64,000 nucleotides of DNA, from positions 32,747 through 96,746 of the forward strand of contig JACRMI010000115.1 of assembly GCA_016215025.1 (NCBI GenBank), read 5' to 3'. The stretch's first letter is position 1. Every line of letters begins with the position of its first letter. A model generated the notes under the pieces. The model saw only the letters and a program-made list of their open reading frames with translations. It was not told the origin of the DNA and did not search any database. The translations under genes and the position numbers were made by a program. Origin of the DNA: Chloroflexota bacterium (GTDB lineage: Bacteria; Chloroflexota; Anaerolineae; UBA4142). Shown here piece by piece: positions 40,637 to 49,042 of this stretch.

Positions 40637-42577
40637 ATGAACGAACTAACCGCCTTTCTCCAAGCGAATATCATACCGATCTATTTCGTCTACGGACTGG
40701 CCCACTTTGTGACCGGCCTCGCCGTCGCGCTCGAGAGTGGGCGCACGTCGCAATTGCGCCTCTCGCGCGCTTTACCCTTCCTCGCCGCATTCGGTATTAC
40801 GCACGGCATCAACGAATGGGTCGAAATGTTTTCGATGATCTCGGCGCATATTCCGACGTTGGTGCAAGAGCCGCGCTGGGCGGAGATGATCAAGCTGGGA
40901 TGGAAAGCGCTCTCGTTTTATTTTCTATTTGAATTTGGCACACGCCTCCTCGCCCAATTCATTCCCGAACGAAAACTCTGGCTCCGTTTGTTGCCTCCGT
41001 TCGCGATGTTTGTGTATCTGGTCAGTGCCGTGACGATGTACATGCAAGCCAAACCCGCCGGATATCCGCAGCCTGGACTCGTGAGCGTCTGGACCAATTA
41101 CGTTCTCGGTGTTCCCGCCTCGATCATTGCGATTGTTGCCATGTTAGGACAGCGGCGCGCTTTTCTCAAAGACAACATGCCACAATTCGGACGCGACTTG
41201 GTTGGCGCGGCGCTGATGCTTGGCTGGTATTGTTTGCTCGATCAGGTGATCGACGATCCCGCGCCGATCTTTCCCGCGACTGTGTTACACGCCGATGCGT
41301 TCCTCCGTGTCGTCGGTATTCCCATCGAATTGTTCCGCACCGTCAGCGTTACTGCGCTTGCATTTTTCGTCATCCGCATGATGCGCGTGTTCGAGGTCGA
41401 GTATGCGCGCCGATTGGATGGCGCGAACCGCGCGCGTTTTGCCGCGCAAGAAGAAGCCACGCGCGAACTCGTCGTGATGTTTGAAACGTGCCGCATCCTG
41501 GGGACTTCGCTCGATGTGAATCAACTTATCAACGATTCGCTCACCAAAATGGTGATGCTGCTCGATCCGATGATCGCGGGATCAGTGTATCTCTACGATA
41601 CGACGCGGCATGTGCTAACGCTGCGCTTGTGTCGCATGCGTTCGGAGCAATCTGCGTTCTCCAAACCAGAATCCGATGCGGAAAAGCGCGCCGCTCAAGA
41701 AGCTTTCAATAAATCGGAAATTGCGTACGCGACGGAACCAAAAACCGAAACATCCTTCATCGCCGTGCCATTGGTTTCGCAAGGCAAAACCATTGGCGCA
41801 TTGTCGCTCGCGCATCGCGCCGCCTTCTCTAATTATGCCGTGATTCAAACGCTCGCACGTCAGTTGGGTATCGCGTTAGAAAATGCGTATCTGTATTCCG
41901 AAGTCCAAGAGAAGGAAAAGTTGCGAGGGCAGTTGCTTGAACGAGCTGTGTCGGCGCAAGAAGAGGAACGCAAGCGCATCGCGCGCGAGTTGCACGACGA
42001 GACGGGCCAATGGCTCACGGCGCTGGCGGTTGGCTTGGGCGGCGTCGAACAAATCGTCGGGCAGAATCCGAATTTGGCGCAGAAACAAATCGGCGAACTC
42101 AAAACGATGACGATGAACGCCATCGATAACTTGCGCCAGTTCGTGTACGATTTGCGTCCGTCGGTGCTGGACGACATGGGACTTGTTTCCGCATTGCGGT
42201 GGTTGGTCGATCAGTATGTCGAGCGCACCAAGCTGCGAGTCGATTTTCAAGTGAGCGGCATCAAACGTCGTCTGCCTGCCCAAGTCGAAACGGTCTTGTT
42301 CCGCATCGCGCAAGAGGCGCTGAATAATATTGGGCGACACGCGCGTGCCACTCATGCTATCATCCGATTGGAATTTTCGGAGGCATCGATTCTGCTGTGC
42401 GTGCAAGACAACGGCAAAGGCTTTGTCGTCGAACAAGTGATGGGCAAGAACCCTGAAAGACGCTCGTGGGGCTTGCTCGGCATGCAAGAACGCGTCGAGT
42501 TGGTCGGCGGCAAATTTCAAGTCGAGTCAGAGCCAGGTCACGGGACCAAGTTGAGAGTCGAAGTGCCGATTGTGTGA
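40637..42577 (+). CDS. Membrane-bound sensor histidine kinase with GAF domain, module 2
   Basis: A 646-residue kinase. The first 260 residues hold about seven transmembrane helices with no large extracellular loop. A GAF-type domain follows (about 285-420; FIAVPLVSQGKTIGALSLAH). Then come HisKA_3 with RIARELHDETGQWLTAL, and ATPase boxes N (EALNNIGRHA), G1 (VQDNGKGF) and G2 (WGLLGMQERV). The signal is unknown; membrane-embedded sensing is inferred. The ATG directly follows a palindromic word repeat and lacks a Shine-Dalgarno. It pairs with the regulator at 42654, separated by another word repeat. Confidence 0.9.
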   Translation: MNELTAFLQANIIPIYFVYGLAHFVTGLAVALESGRTSQLRLSRALPFLAAFGITHGINEWVEMFSMISAHIPTLVQEPRWAEMIKLGWKALSFYFLFEFGTRLLAQFIPERKLWLRLLPPFAMFVYLVSAVTMYMQAKPAGYPQPGLVSVWTNYVLGVPASIIAIVAMLGQRRAFLKDNMPQFGRDLVGAALMLGWYCLLDQVIDDPAPIFPATVLHADAFLRVVGIPIELFRTVSVTALAFFVIRMMRVFEVEYARRLDGANRARFAAQEEATRELVVMFETCRILGTSLDVNQLINDSLTKMVMLLDPMIAGSVYLYDTTRHVLTLRLCRMRSEQSAFSKPESDAEKRAAQEAFNKSEIAYATEPKTETSFIAVPLVSQGKTIGALSLAHRAAFSNYAVIQTLARQLGIALENAYLYSEVQEKEKLRGQLLERAVSAQEEERKRIARELHDETGQWLTALAVGLGGVEQIVGQNPNLAQKQIGELKTMTMNAIDNLRQFVYDLRPSVLDDMGLVSALRWLVDQYVERTKLRVDFQVSGIKRRLPAQVETVLFRIAQEALNNIGRHARATHAIIRLEFSEASILLCVQDNGKGFVVEQVMGKNPERRSWGLLGMQERVELVGGKFQVESEPGHGTKLRVEVPIV

Positions 42578-42579
42578 AC

Positions 42580-42632
42580 CAGTGAGCAGTGAACAGTGAA
42601 CAGTAAGAACTGTTCACTGTTCATTCCTCACT
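42580..42632. repeat. Word-type palindrome between kinase and regulator
   Basis: CAGTGAGCAGTGAACAGTG and CACTGTTCATTCCTCACTG arms with loop AAGA between ACAGT/ACTGT. It is transcribed between two genes of one operon and may affect their ratio. Confidence 0.8.
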
Positions 42633-42653
42633 GATCTTTCAATGGAGAATTGA

Positions 42654-43313
42654 ATGTCAAAGATCAGACTCCTCATGGTTGACGATCACGAAATTGTCCG
42701 CGCGGGATTGCGCATGTTGTTGCAGGCGCACCCCGATATTGAGATCATCGCTGAAGCCGATAACGGACGCGACGCGATTGCCAAAGCGAAAGAGTTGTCG
42801 CCCGATATTGTGTTGATGGATATTTCGCTGCCCGACATCGATGGGTTTGAAGCGACGCGGCAGATCAAACGCGCGCTGCCCAAAGTGGCGATTCTGGCGT
42901 TGACGATGCACGAGACGGACGAATATTTTTTCAAGATGTTGAACGCAGGCGCGTCGGGATACGTGCCGAAAAAAGCTGCGCCCACCGATTTGGTCACCGC
43001 GATTCACACGATTCATGATGGCGGTGTGTTCCTCTATCCGTCGCTCGCAAAATCGCTCGTGCGCGACTACATGGGCCGCGCGGCGGAAAGCGGCGAGCGC
43101 GAGGCGTTGGACGGCTTGACGGATCGCGAGCAAGAAGTATTGAAGCTCATCGCCGATGGCTCGACGAATCAAGAGATCGCAGACAAGCTGACGATCAGCG
43201 TGAAAACGGTCGAGCGGCATCGCGCGAACATCATGAGCAAACTCAATCTGCACAGCCGCACCGAGTTGGTCAAGTACGCGATTCGCAAGGGATTGATCGA
43301 TGTTGAAGGCTAG
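42654..43313 (+). CDS. NarL/FixJ-family response regulator, module 2
   Basis: A 219-residue regulator with a receiver (MVDDHEIVRAGL, phospho-Asp in IVLMDISLPD, Lys in VPKKAA) and a LuxR-type DNA-binding domain (LTDREQEVLKLIADGSTNQE, then SVKTVERHR). It is very similar in layout to the regulator at 35180 and is the partner of the kinase just upstream. ATG has GGAG in ATGGAGAATTGA. A palindrome (43361-43387) follows. Confidence 0.94.
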   Translation: MSKIRLLMVDDHEIVRAGLRMLLQAHPDIEIIAEADNGRDAIAKAKELSPDIVLMDISLPDIDGFEATRQIKRALPKVAILALTMHETDEYFFKMLNAGASGYVPKKAAPTDLVTAIHTIHDGGVFLYPSLAKSLVRDYMGRAAESGEREALDGLTDREQEVLKLIADGSTNQEIADKLTISVKTVERHRANIMSKLNLHSRTELVKYAIRKGLIDVEG

Positions 43314-43360
43314 TGGAATAGTGAGCTAGTTCGATAGTTCGACAATTGGATGGTTTGTCG

Positions 43361-43387
43361 GTAGGGAACGCTCGTCGTAGCGTTCCA
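43361..43387. repeat. Palindrome GTAGGGAACGCT/AGCGTTCCA
   Basis: Second copy of the element at 33012, with a different loop and a decayed right end. Each copy follows a redox/regulatory unit. A short GTCATTCTG...CAGAATGAC remnant lies at 43421-43441. Confidence 0.72.
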
Positions 43388-43472
43388 TTTTCATTCAGTC
43401 GATGTAGCTGCTCTGTCTGTGTCATTCTGCTCAGAATGACAATCTGAGTGATAAATATTCACTGGAGATAAC

Positions 43473-44486
43473 ATGAATTTCAAAAGCATCTTGGCGATGG
43501 TGCGGACGCCGCATCTCGCGGTGCAAGGACAACTGCGCAACGATTTGCAAGCATACGTCCGCGTCAATTTTTTGTACGCCGCGTTTGAAGCAGGCTTGTT
43601 GGCGGCGCTCAAAACGCCGCTGACGTTATCGGAACTCGTTTCCCAATTGCAGCCGAAACAACCAGAGTTGCTCGAATCATTGTTGCGTGTTGGTGTGATG
43701 CTGGGTGAGGTGGCACAAGAGAATGAGCGATACAGTTTGCGCGGCAATCGTTCGCGCGCGCTCGTCGCCGACGACGGTGATGCCATCGCCGCGTTTGTGC
43801 AGGAATATGTGAGCTATCATGGCTCGGTCTATCGGCATTTGCCAGAGCGATTGCAGACCGGCGAACTGGGGAATTATTTGCAAGGCACAGGCAATTTGAT
43901 CGCGCGTTCCTCGCGCTTGCTCGAATCTTTCGTCGCGGTGTTCGTGCAGGAGGTAATTCGCGCCGCTCAGCCAAAGCGTATGCTAGAGATCGGCTGTGGC
44001 TCTGGCGTCTATCTCCATTACGCCGTGCAAGCCAGCCCATTGCTCACCGGTATCGCCATCGATATGCAAGCCGATGTGATCGAGCAGACCAAACGCAATT
44101 TGCAGCAGTGGGGTGTCGATAATCGTTTCGAGTTGATGGTTGCGAACGTGCTCAATCCCCCAGCCAACATCGCCGGTCCATTCGATTTGGTGACGCTCTA
44201 CAACAACATCTACTATTTCCCAGTCGCAGAGCGCGTTCCACTGTTCAAAAAAATCCGCGCGTGGCTCAAGCCCGGCGGCGCGTTCGCGTTGGTCACGTTG
44301 ATGCGCGGCAACAACGTCGATAGCGCCAATTTCGATTTGATCTTGCAATCGACACAAGGTTGCTATGCTTTGCCCACGCTCGACGAACTGACGGCGCAAT
44401 TGCGAGAGAGTGGATTCAGCGTAGACATGCAAGCGCAGTTAGTGCCGATGGAATTGTATTACGGAGTATTGGGAAAACTAGTGTAA
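43473..44486 (+). CDS. SAM-dependent methyltransferase, O-methyltransferase family 2 type
   Basis: A 337-residue enzyme. The N-terminal 110 residues form a winged-helix dimerisation domain (NFLYAAFEAGLLAALKTPLT), as in plant-type and tetracenomycin-type O-methyltransferases. The catalytic Rossmann part has motif I MLEIGCGSGVYLHYA, the acidic residue in AIDMQAD, and FDLVTLYNNIYYF with the later WLKPGGAFALVTLM. The substrate is unknown, and the usual His base of O-methyltransferases is not evident. ATG follows GGAGATAAC. A terminator lies just downstream. Confidence 0.87.
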   Translation: MNFKSILAMVRTPHLAVQGQLRNDLQAYVRVNFLYAAFEAGLLAALKTPLTLSELVSQLQPKQPELLESLLRVGVMLGEVAQENERYSLRGNRSRALVADDGDAIAAFVQEYVSYHGSVYRHLPERLQTGELGNYLQGTGNLIARSSRLLESFVAVFVQEVIRAAQPKRMLEIGCGSGVYLHYAVQASPLLTGIAIDMQADVIEQTKRNLQQWGVDNRFELMVANVLNPPANIAGPFDLVTLYNNIYYFPVAERVPLFKKIRAWLKPGGAFALVTLMRGNNVDSANFDLILQSTQGCYALPTLDELTAQLRESGFSVDMQAQLVPMELYYGVLGKLV

Positions 44487-44514
44487 TAAACGTTCGATAG
44501 CTGCAGTGCGTTAT

Positions 44515-44568
44515 GGGCTAGGTCCGTTGCCACTCGAATGTTCGGCATCGGAACCTAGCTCTTTTTTT
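44515..44568 (+). terminator. Rho-independent terminator after the methyltransferase
   Basis: GGGCTAGGTCCGTTGCC pairs with GGCATCGGAACCTAGCTC, with minor bulges, followed by seven T. Confidence 0.8.
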
Positions 44569-44668
44569 GAACAAGTGTACCCCTATTTATATCCATTCAC
44601 TCTATCTGGATAGATAGAGAATCGGCGCAGCACAAGTTATGCTATGCGATGAACAAAGAGGGGGACAA

Positions 44669-45187
44669 ATGGATTTTACCGATTTGGTTTACACCGCGGG
44701 TCGCACTGTCGTCATCTACGTTTTTGTGTTGATCGTCGTCCGTCTGCTGGGCAAACGCACGGTAGGCGATATTACGCCGTTCGATCTCATCGTCGCGTTT
44801 ATCCTCAGTGAAGTCGTCGATGAACCCATCTATGGCGATGTGACTTTACTCCAAGGTCTCGTTCCCATTGCGGCGGTTGCGGTCTTGCACTATCTCAATT
44901 CCTTCTTGAGCTATCATTGGCCCGCCTTCGAGAAATTAACGGGGGGCGAAGCGCTTGTGTTAATTCGCGATGGCAAAAAAGATAAAAAGGCAATGGCGCA
45001 GGAGCGCATCAGCGATGCAGAGCTTGAGAGTATGCTGCGTGAAAGTGAAATCGACAAAATGGATCAAGTCAAACTAGCAACGCTCGAAACCAACGGCAAG
45101 CTGTCGATCCTCAAGACCGAGGAGGCGCGCGAACTGCAAAAGGGCGATGTTAATTTGGCAAAGCTCAAAGAAAAGGTGCGCGCATGA
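44669..45187 (+). CDS. YetF/DUF421 membrane protein
   Basis: A protein of about 172 residues with three N-terminal helices and a cytoplasmic YetF domain. Family landmarks: VVRLLGKRTVGDITPFDLIV, ALVLIRDGK, and ERISDAELESMLRESEID with VKLATLETNGKLSI. The family's function is not established. ATG 44669 is chosen because GAGGGGGAC lies just upstream; an in-frame start at 44639 is less likely. The stop overlaps the next start as ATGA, and that next gene is a divergent homologue, so the two may form a hetero-oligomer. Confidence 0.88.
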   Translation: MDFTDLVYTAGRTVVIYVFVLIVVRLLGKRTVGDITPFDLIVAFILSEVVDEPIYGDVTLLQGLVPIAAVAVLHYLNSFLSYHWPAFEKLTGGEALVLIRDGKKDKKAMAQERISDAELESMLRESEIDKMDQVKLATLETNGKLSILKTEEARELQKGDVNLAKLKEKVRA

Positions 45188-45714
45188 ATCCCGTGCTCGG
45201 CATTCTCTTGCGCTTGGTTCTGCTCTACGTCTTTTTCTTGATCCTGCTCCGAATTTCAGGCAAGCGCACGATCAGTCTGGGCAAGCTGGGCAGCCGTGAA
45301 AATCTGTCTCCGGGCACCTCGTTCGATTTTGTCATCGCCTTGATCGCGAGCGATTTACCCGACGATATTATCTTTGGTGAGGTGCCGGTGGCTCAAGGTG
45401 TTGTGGCGATTGGAACCCTGTTAAGCCTGCATGTGCTCGTCAGCTTTTTAGCGTACCAGGTGCCGTTCATTGGGCGACTCGTCGATGGCAAACCACAGCT
45501 CATGATGCAAGCTGGCGAGCCGCACTATCCGACGATGCGCCGTGAGCGCATTTCGGCGCTTGAATTTGACGCCGAACTGCGCCTAAAATCGATTGACGAT
45601 CTGGCGCAAGTCAAAGAGGCATGGCTTGAACCGACGGGTACCGTCAGCATTGCGCGTCAACCTTTTGCCAAAGCGGTCCAGCGAGCGGATGTACACAAGA
45701 ATGGGAGCGAATGA
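45184..45714 (+). CDS. YetF/DUF421 membrane protein, second paralogue
   Basis: A 176-residue homologue of the preceding protein: three helices, then a cytoplasmic domain with GKPQLMMQAGEP, RRERISALEFDAELRLKSID and VKEAWLEPTGTVSIARQP. The variant GKLGSRENLSPGTSFDFVIA replaces the usual short turn after the first helix. ATGA overlap on both sides (45184 and 45711-45715) shows translational coupling in a three-gene operon with the next small protein. Confidence 0.87.
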   Translation: MNPVLGILLRLVLLYVFFLILLRISGKRTISLGKLGSRENLSPGTSFDFVIALIASDLPDDIIFGEVPVAQGVVAIGTLLSLHVLVSFLAYQVPFIGRLVDGKPQLMMQAGEPHYPTMRRERISALEFDAELRLKSIDDLAQVKEAWLEPTGTVSIARQPFAKAVQRADVHKNGSE

Positions 45715-46146
45715 ATGAAAGCATTACTTGGCTCACTCATTTTTATTGCGCTGTGTGTCAGTGTCCTCGCCGGCTTGATTCGCGGGTTGGGAATTGCCGA
45801 GCCATTCGTGCCCGATCCCGAAAGTGAGGTCCAAGATTTTGTGTCCAAACTTTCGGCGGGACGGTATGATGTGGCGCAAGCGAATCTTTCCGACGACATC
45901 AAAAACGAATGGCAAATCGCAAATCTAAAACAACTCGATCAAGAGCTTGAGTCGAAACTGGGCGACTATGAAATCGAATTAGGCGGACAAGAAGAACAGC
46001 AAGGCAAAAATGCGACCTACCACGCGCTGATTAAAACCGAACAACAAGACGTACAGACAATCGATTTTGAACTTGAACAAGATCAAGTCACTCATCTGTG
46101 GAAGATTTCATCCCTCGATGCGTTGAAAGAGTTGGCGGAGAAATAA
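45715..46146 (+). CDS. Membrane-anchored protein with a DUF4878-like domain
   Basis: A 143-residue protein with one N-terminal helix (about residues 4-24), then an acidic globular domain. EVQDFVSKLSAGRYDVAQANLSDD split over residues 37-60 resembles the start of NTF2-like lipoproteins (DUF4878). ATG 45715 directly follows the previous stop. Its role is probably tied to the two YetF proteins. No catalytic residues are visible. Confidence 0.72.
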   Translation: MKALLGSLIFIALCVSVLAGLIRGLGIAEPFVPDPESEVQDFVSKLSAGRYDVAQANLSDDIKNEWQIANLKQLDQELESKLGDYEIELGGQEEQQGKNATYHALIKTEQQDVQTIDFELEQDQVTHLWKISSLDALKELAEK

Positions 46147-46197
46147 CGACTAAATGATCGCGCGGCAGAGAGGTGGGCAATCACCAGTTCTTTTGCA

Positions 46198-46225
46198 TTG
46201 TTAAAAATAACAAACTGTTTATAAT
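46198..46225 (+). promoter_or_regulatory. Promoter for a probably leaderless gene
   Basis: -35 TTGTTA (46198-46203), 16-bp spacer, -10 TATAAT (46220-46225). The GTG start of the next gene is only 7 bases after the -10 box, so the mRNA would begin at or next to the start codon. Confidence 0.72.
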
Positions 46226-46231
46226 ACCCAT

Positions 46232-47455
46232 GTGTCCATCGTCGAACTTTTTTACGGCTTTACCCTCTGGCTAGGTTCCTATTTACTCGCGCGCAACTCG
46301 CGGCAGGTCTCGGTCCAGCTCACAGGCTGGGGACTGCTAGCGTATGCATTTGCGCTTGCAGTCCAAATCATATTCGGTCAAACTTATCTCATCATCTTGC
46401 TTGCGCCTGCGCTGTTTTGGATCGGCGCGGCGATTTATCTACTCCCCGAAGATAATTCCCTCCGTCCTATTCTCATTCGCGCTTGGGCGATTGCATCCAT
46501 TCCGCTTGCGATTCTCACGCAGCTCAACGCTTGGTTTGCGGCGCTCATCGTCGTGGCGCTTTTCCTCTGCGCGGGCATGATCGCACGATTAGCTTTTCGT
46601 TCGCAATTCAAAAACGCATTTGCGCTGATTGCGGTCTTGGCGCTGTTCGTCACGCTCAGTTCGGGATTGCTCATCCTCCCTTTGAATTGGATTCCGTTCG
46701 ATTTGGGCATGACGCTGCTTGGTCTCGATTTAATTTTTCTTGGCGTTGCCCTCACGGCTTGGGATGCCTTTGACGAAGGCGCATCGATTCGTGCGCCGCT
46801 GGCGCGTTCATTCGTCGCGTCATTGTATTATGCGGGCGCGTTGGCGTTGATCGCGATTGTGTTGGGCGCGAATTCGACCTTGGTCCTCATGCTCATCACG
46901 TTTGGAATTCTCACCCAAACTTTTTCCAACGCGATTCAATCCTGGTTAGATCGATTGACGTTGCCGCAGCGAATCAATGACGAACGTGAGACTCTGCGCC
47001 AAACTGCGGACGCGCTTCCATCTTTGTCGCTGCTCGAACCGACGTCGATGGATGAAGAACAATTCACGCGATTGACGCGGCGCGCCTTGTCCAATCTCGG
47101 CGATTTGGGCAAACTCGCGTCCAGCCCGCTCGTCAATTTGCCGATGGTTCGGGGATCGAATCCGTTAGATCGCACGCACGCGTTGAAATCCTTACTTACT
47201 CAAATGATCCAAAAACTCAAGCCGCAATCCGATGCCCAATTCGGTACGACCGATGAATGGCGGTACTACAACGCAGTATATTTCCCCTACGTTCAAGGAC
47301 TCAAGCCCTACAATCGCCGCGCCGACGATGAATCGTTGGATGACGTCTCTCGCGCCGCACTCGATTGGTTCCAGACGTGTGTCCCCGAACGAACACTTCA
47401 CAATTGGCAAAACATCGCCGCCAAATTGATCGCAGAAGAACTGAAACGGCAGTAA
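46232..47455 (+). CDS. Polytopic membrane protein of unknown function
   Basis: A 407-residue protein. The first 230 residues hold seven or eight transmembrane helices in a histidine-kinase-like membrane sensor style. The cytoplasmic remainder (about 240-407) is helical and polar, with no kinase motifs. GTG 46232 is the likely start because the promoter leaves no room for a leader and no Shine-Dalgarno exists. I do not recognise the family. The C-terminal part could be a degenerate regulatory domain. Confidence 0.68.
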   Translation: MSIVELFYGFTLWLGSYLLARNSRQVSVQLTGWGLLAYAFALAVQIIFGQTYLIILLAPALFWIGAAIYLLPEDNSLRPILIRAWAIASIPLAILTQLNAWFAALIVVALFLCAGMIARLAFRSQFKNAFALIAVLALFVTLSSGLLILPLNWIPFDLGMTLLGLDLIFLGVALTAWDAFDEGASIRAPLARSFVASLYYAGALALIAIVLGANSTLVLMLITFGILTQTFSNAIQSWLDRLTLPQRINDERETLRQTADALPSLSLLEPTSMDEEQFTRLTRRALSNLGDLGKLASSPLVNLPMVRGSNPLDRTHALKSLLTQMIQKLKPQSDAQFGTTDEWRYYNAVYFPYVQGLKPYNRRADDESLDDVSRAALDWFQTCVPERTLHNWQNIAAKLIAEELKRQ

Positions 47456-47821
47456 AACTGACAAGGTGGACTTGCCAAGACCACCAAGTTATCCGCGAAT
47501 CCACGCGAATCTTCGATAATGTCAATTTATTCGCGGAGATTCGCGTGGGGCAGGACTGCATTCAAGCGTGGAGGGACGCCATCGGTTCGAAACCGACGGC
47601 TGACGGTCACGAAACCCACTTTGCGGGTTAAGCTCCCAACCTGCGGACTATAGCCCCGTAGCGAAGCGGAGTGGGGCAGGTTTTTTGTCTGCCAGACGTC
47701 CGACTCATCGGATGGCGGCATCTTATTCGTAAGACGCGAAACTGGCAGTGGATGGCAGTTCTTTTCGTGGACTAGGCAGTGGATGATCCTTACAATGAAA
47801 GAAAAAAAGGAGGCTCCACTT
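47456..47821. other. Repeat and structured non-coding region
   Basis: No gene. It contains a palindrome (47492-47548, arms CCGCGAATCCACGCGAAT and ATTCGCGGAGATTCGCGTGG), then a run of three hairpins ending in a T-run (47578-47686). A GGAGG ribosome binding site follows near 47808 for the gene at 47822. Confidence 0.6.
47578..47686 (+). ncRNA. Candidate structured leader or small RNA with terminator
   Basis: Three consecutive stems: 47578-47600 (GCCATCGGTT/AACCGACGGC, loop CGA), 47613-47629 (AACCC/GGGTT), and 47638-47682 (AACCTGC/GCAGGTT enclosing GCCCC/GGGG). The third runs directly into a T-run, giving a Rho-independent terminator. The region may be a terminator preceded by a regulatory fold upstream of the membrane gene at 47822. 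I do not match it to a known riboswitch class. Confidence 0.42.
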
Positions 47822-48211
47822 ATGAACGTCCAAACCAGTCAGTCCACATTGCGCCGCGTGCTCAACGCCAACGCCGTTTTCTCCGCCACCAGCGGCTTGT
47901 TTTTCGTGCTCGCCGCCAAACCGCTGGGCGAATTTCTCAACACACCACCGCTCGTGATGACGGTGATGACGATTATCTTGTTTGGCTATGCAGCGCTGAT
48001 CGTTTTCAACACGTCGCGCCCAACCATCAGCCGAGGTTTCGCGCTCTTCACCGTCATTGGCGATTCGACGTGGGTGCTGTTGAGCATTCTGCTGCTCGTT
48101 CTTCCCATCGTCAATTTCAGCGTCGATGCCAAATGGGCAATCGGCATCACGGCGATCTGCGTGGACGTTTTTGTGACGCTCCAATTCCTCGAGTGGCGTA
48201 AGATGAGTTAG
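47822..48211 (+). CDS. Four-helix membrane protein of unknown function
   Basis: A 129-residue protein with four hydrophobic segments (about residues 12-32, 43-63, 73-93 and 100-122) and an N-terminal polar stretch. I do not recognise the family. ATG 47822 has AGGAGGCTCCACTT upstream, a clear ribosome binding site; earlier in-frame codons from 47783 are rejected. It may be regulated by the structured leader just upstream. The next membrane gene lies about 80 bases downstream in the same direction. Confidence 0.72.
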   Translation: MNVQTSQSTLRRVLNANAVFSATSGLFFVLAAKPLGEFLNTPPLVMTVMTIILFGYAALIVFNTSRPTISRGFALFTVIGDSTWVLLSILLLVLPIVNFSVDAKWAIGITAICVDVFVTLQFLEWRKMS

Positions 48212-48292
48212 GCAAGTGTTTAGCGGCATGAACTCAAACGGCATCGCTCGATCATGCCGCGAACAGATCCCTTTATCAAAGGAGACAATCCA

Positions 48293-48721
48293 ATGTCAAG
48301 TTTCTCATTCTGGCAAAAATGGTTAGTTGGAGCTGGACTCGTCATGGTCGTTTTCGGAATCTTGATGGCGCTCGTCAGCGGAACAGTGGCGTTCGACTGG
48401 TTCAATCGTCAGATCGATCCGGTTTTCTGGGGCACGAACGCAGTCGGCGTGGCAGCCAAACAATTCCAAAGATGGATTTACGCGGTGTTAGGGGCGACGA
48501 TGGCCGGTTGGGGAGTTTTTCTGACGTACCTTGCGCGCTACCCGTTCAACAAAAAAGAGCAATGGGCGTGGAACTGTCTGTTTTTCGGATTGCTCGTTTG
48601 GTTTGTGGTCGATACGTCGTTCTCTATATTCTACAAAGTGTATTTCAATGCTGCCTCCAATACGGCATTTCTCATCTTGGTAGGATTGTCCGTGGTGTTC
48701 ACGCGGAAGGAGTTTGCGTGA
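48293..48721 (+). CDS. Four-helix membrane protein of unknown function
   Basis: A 142-residue protein with four hydrophobic segments (about residues 10-32, 55-78, 92-112 and 118-136) and aromatic-rich loops (FDWFNRQIDPVFWG). ATG 48293 follows AAGGAGACAATCC. Family not recognised. It follows the similar-sized membrane gene at 47822, so they may be functionally linked. Confidence 0.72.
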   Translation: MSSFSFWQKWLVGAGLVMVVFGILMALVSGTVAFDWFNRQIDPVFWGTNAVGVAAKQFQRWIYAVLGATMAGWGVFLTYLARYPFNKKEQWAWNCLFFGLLVWFVVDTSFSIFYKVYFNAASNTAFLILVGLSVVFTRKEFA

Positions 48722-48762
48722 CCAAGCCCGAAAAGTTCAGAGCGCACTTGATTGAATAGACA

Positions 48763-48820
48763 AAAAGACCTGTCAGGTTTTCGCGGCTCCGAAGGAGCCG
48801 CAGAACCTGGCAGGTCTTTT
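48763..48820. repeat. Cruciform palindrome, CCTGTCAGG family, copy 2
   Basis: Arms AAAAGACCTGTCAGGTT and AACCTGGCAGGTCTTTT enclose CGGCTCC/GGAGCCG. It ends in a T-run, so it could also terminate the membrane-protein gene upstream. The homologous element is at 23899-23949. Confidence 0.82.
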
Positions 48821-48874
48821 CGTTTTGACATTCAACCCCACTAGCATATACTTGATTTACTTCATTTGTCCTTG

Positions 48875-48962
48875 TAGTGCATCCACAAAATCTTGCTGGG
48901 CGAGCCAAGCGTATTTCATTCGTGGTTTACCCCGCAGCATTATTTTGTGTCTGCACTAGTCC
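48875..48962. repeat. 88-bp covarying palindrome, copy 2
   Basis: Begins TAGTGCATCCACAAAAT and ends ATTTTGTGTCTGCACTAGTCC. Compared with copy 1, a G-C stem pair became A-T, and inner A-T/T-A pairs became G-C pairs, while the central GCCAAGCGTATTTCAT is unchanged. No transposase gene lies beside this copy. Confidence 0.85.
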
Positions 48963-49042
48963 CACCGGTTGTGGATTTCGTACCTCTCGCGAAATGTGCC
49001 TAGCTCTCGTTTGCTTTTTGAAAAGCAGAAAGATGTTCGCTA

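Larger units (their letters stand above)
48722..49042. other. Repeat-filled intergenic region
   Basis: No gene. It holds the CCTGTCAGG cruciform (48763-48820) and copy 2 of the 88-bp palindrome (48875-48962). The last 80 bases carry the start region of the ABC exporter; a clear promoter could not be picked. Confidence 0.6.

Noticed and set aside
47560..47690. Cyclic-di-GMP or cobalamin riboswitch
   Set aside because: The hairpins and terminator are clear, but none of the conserved core bases of these classes could be found.
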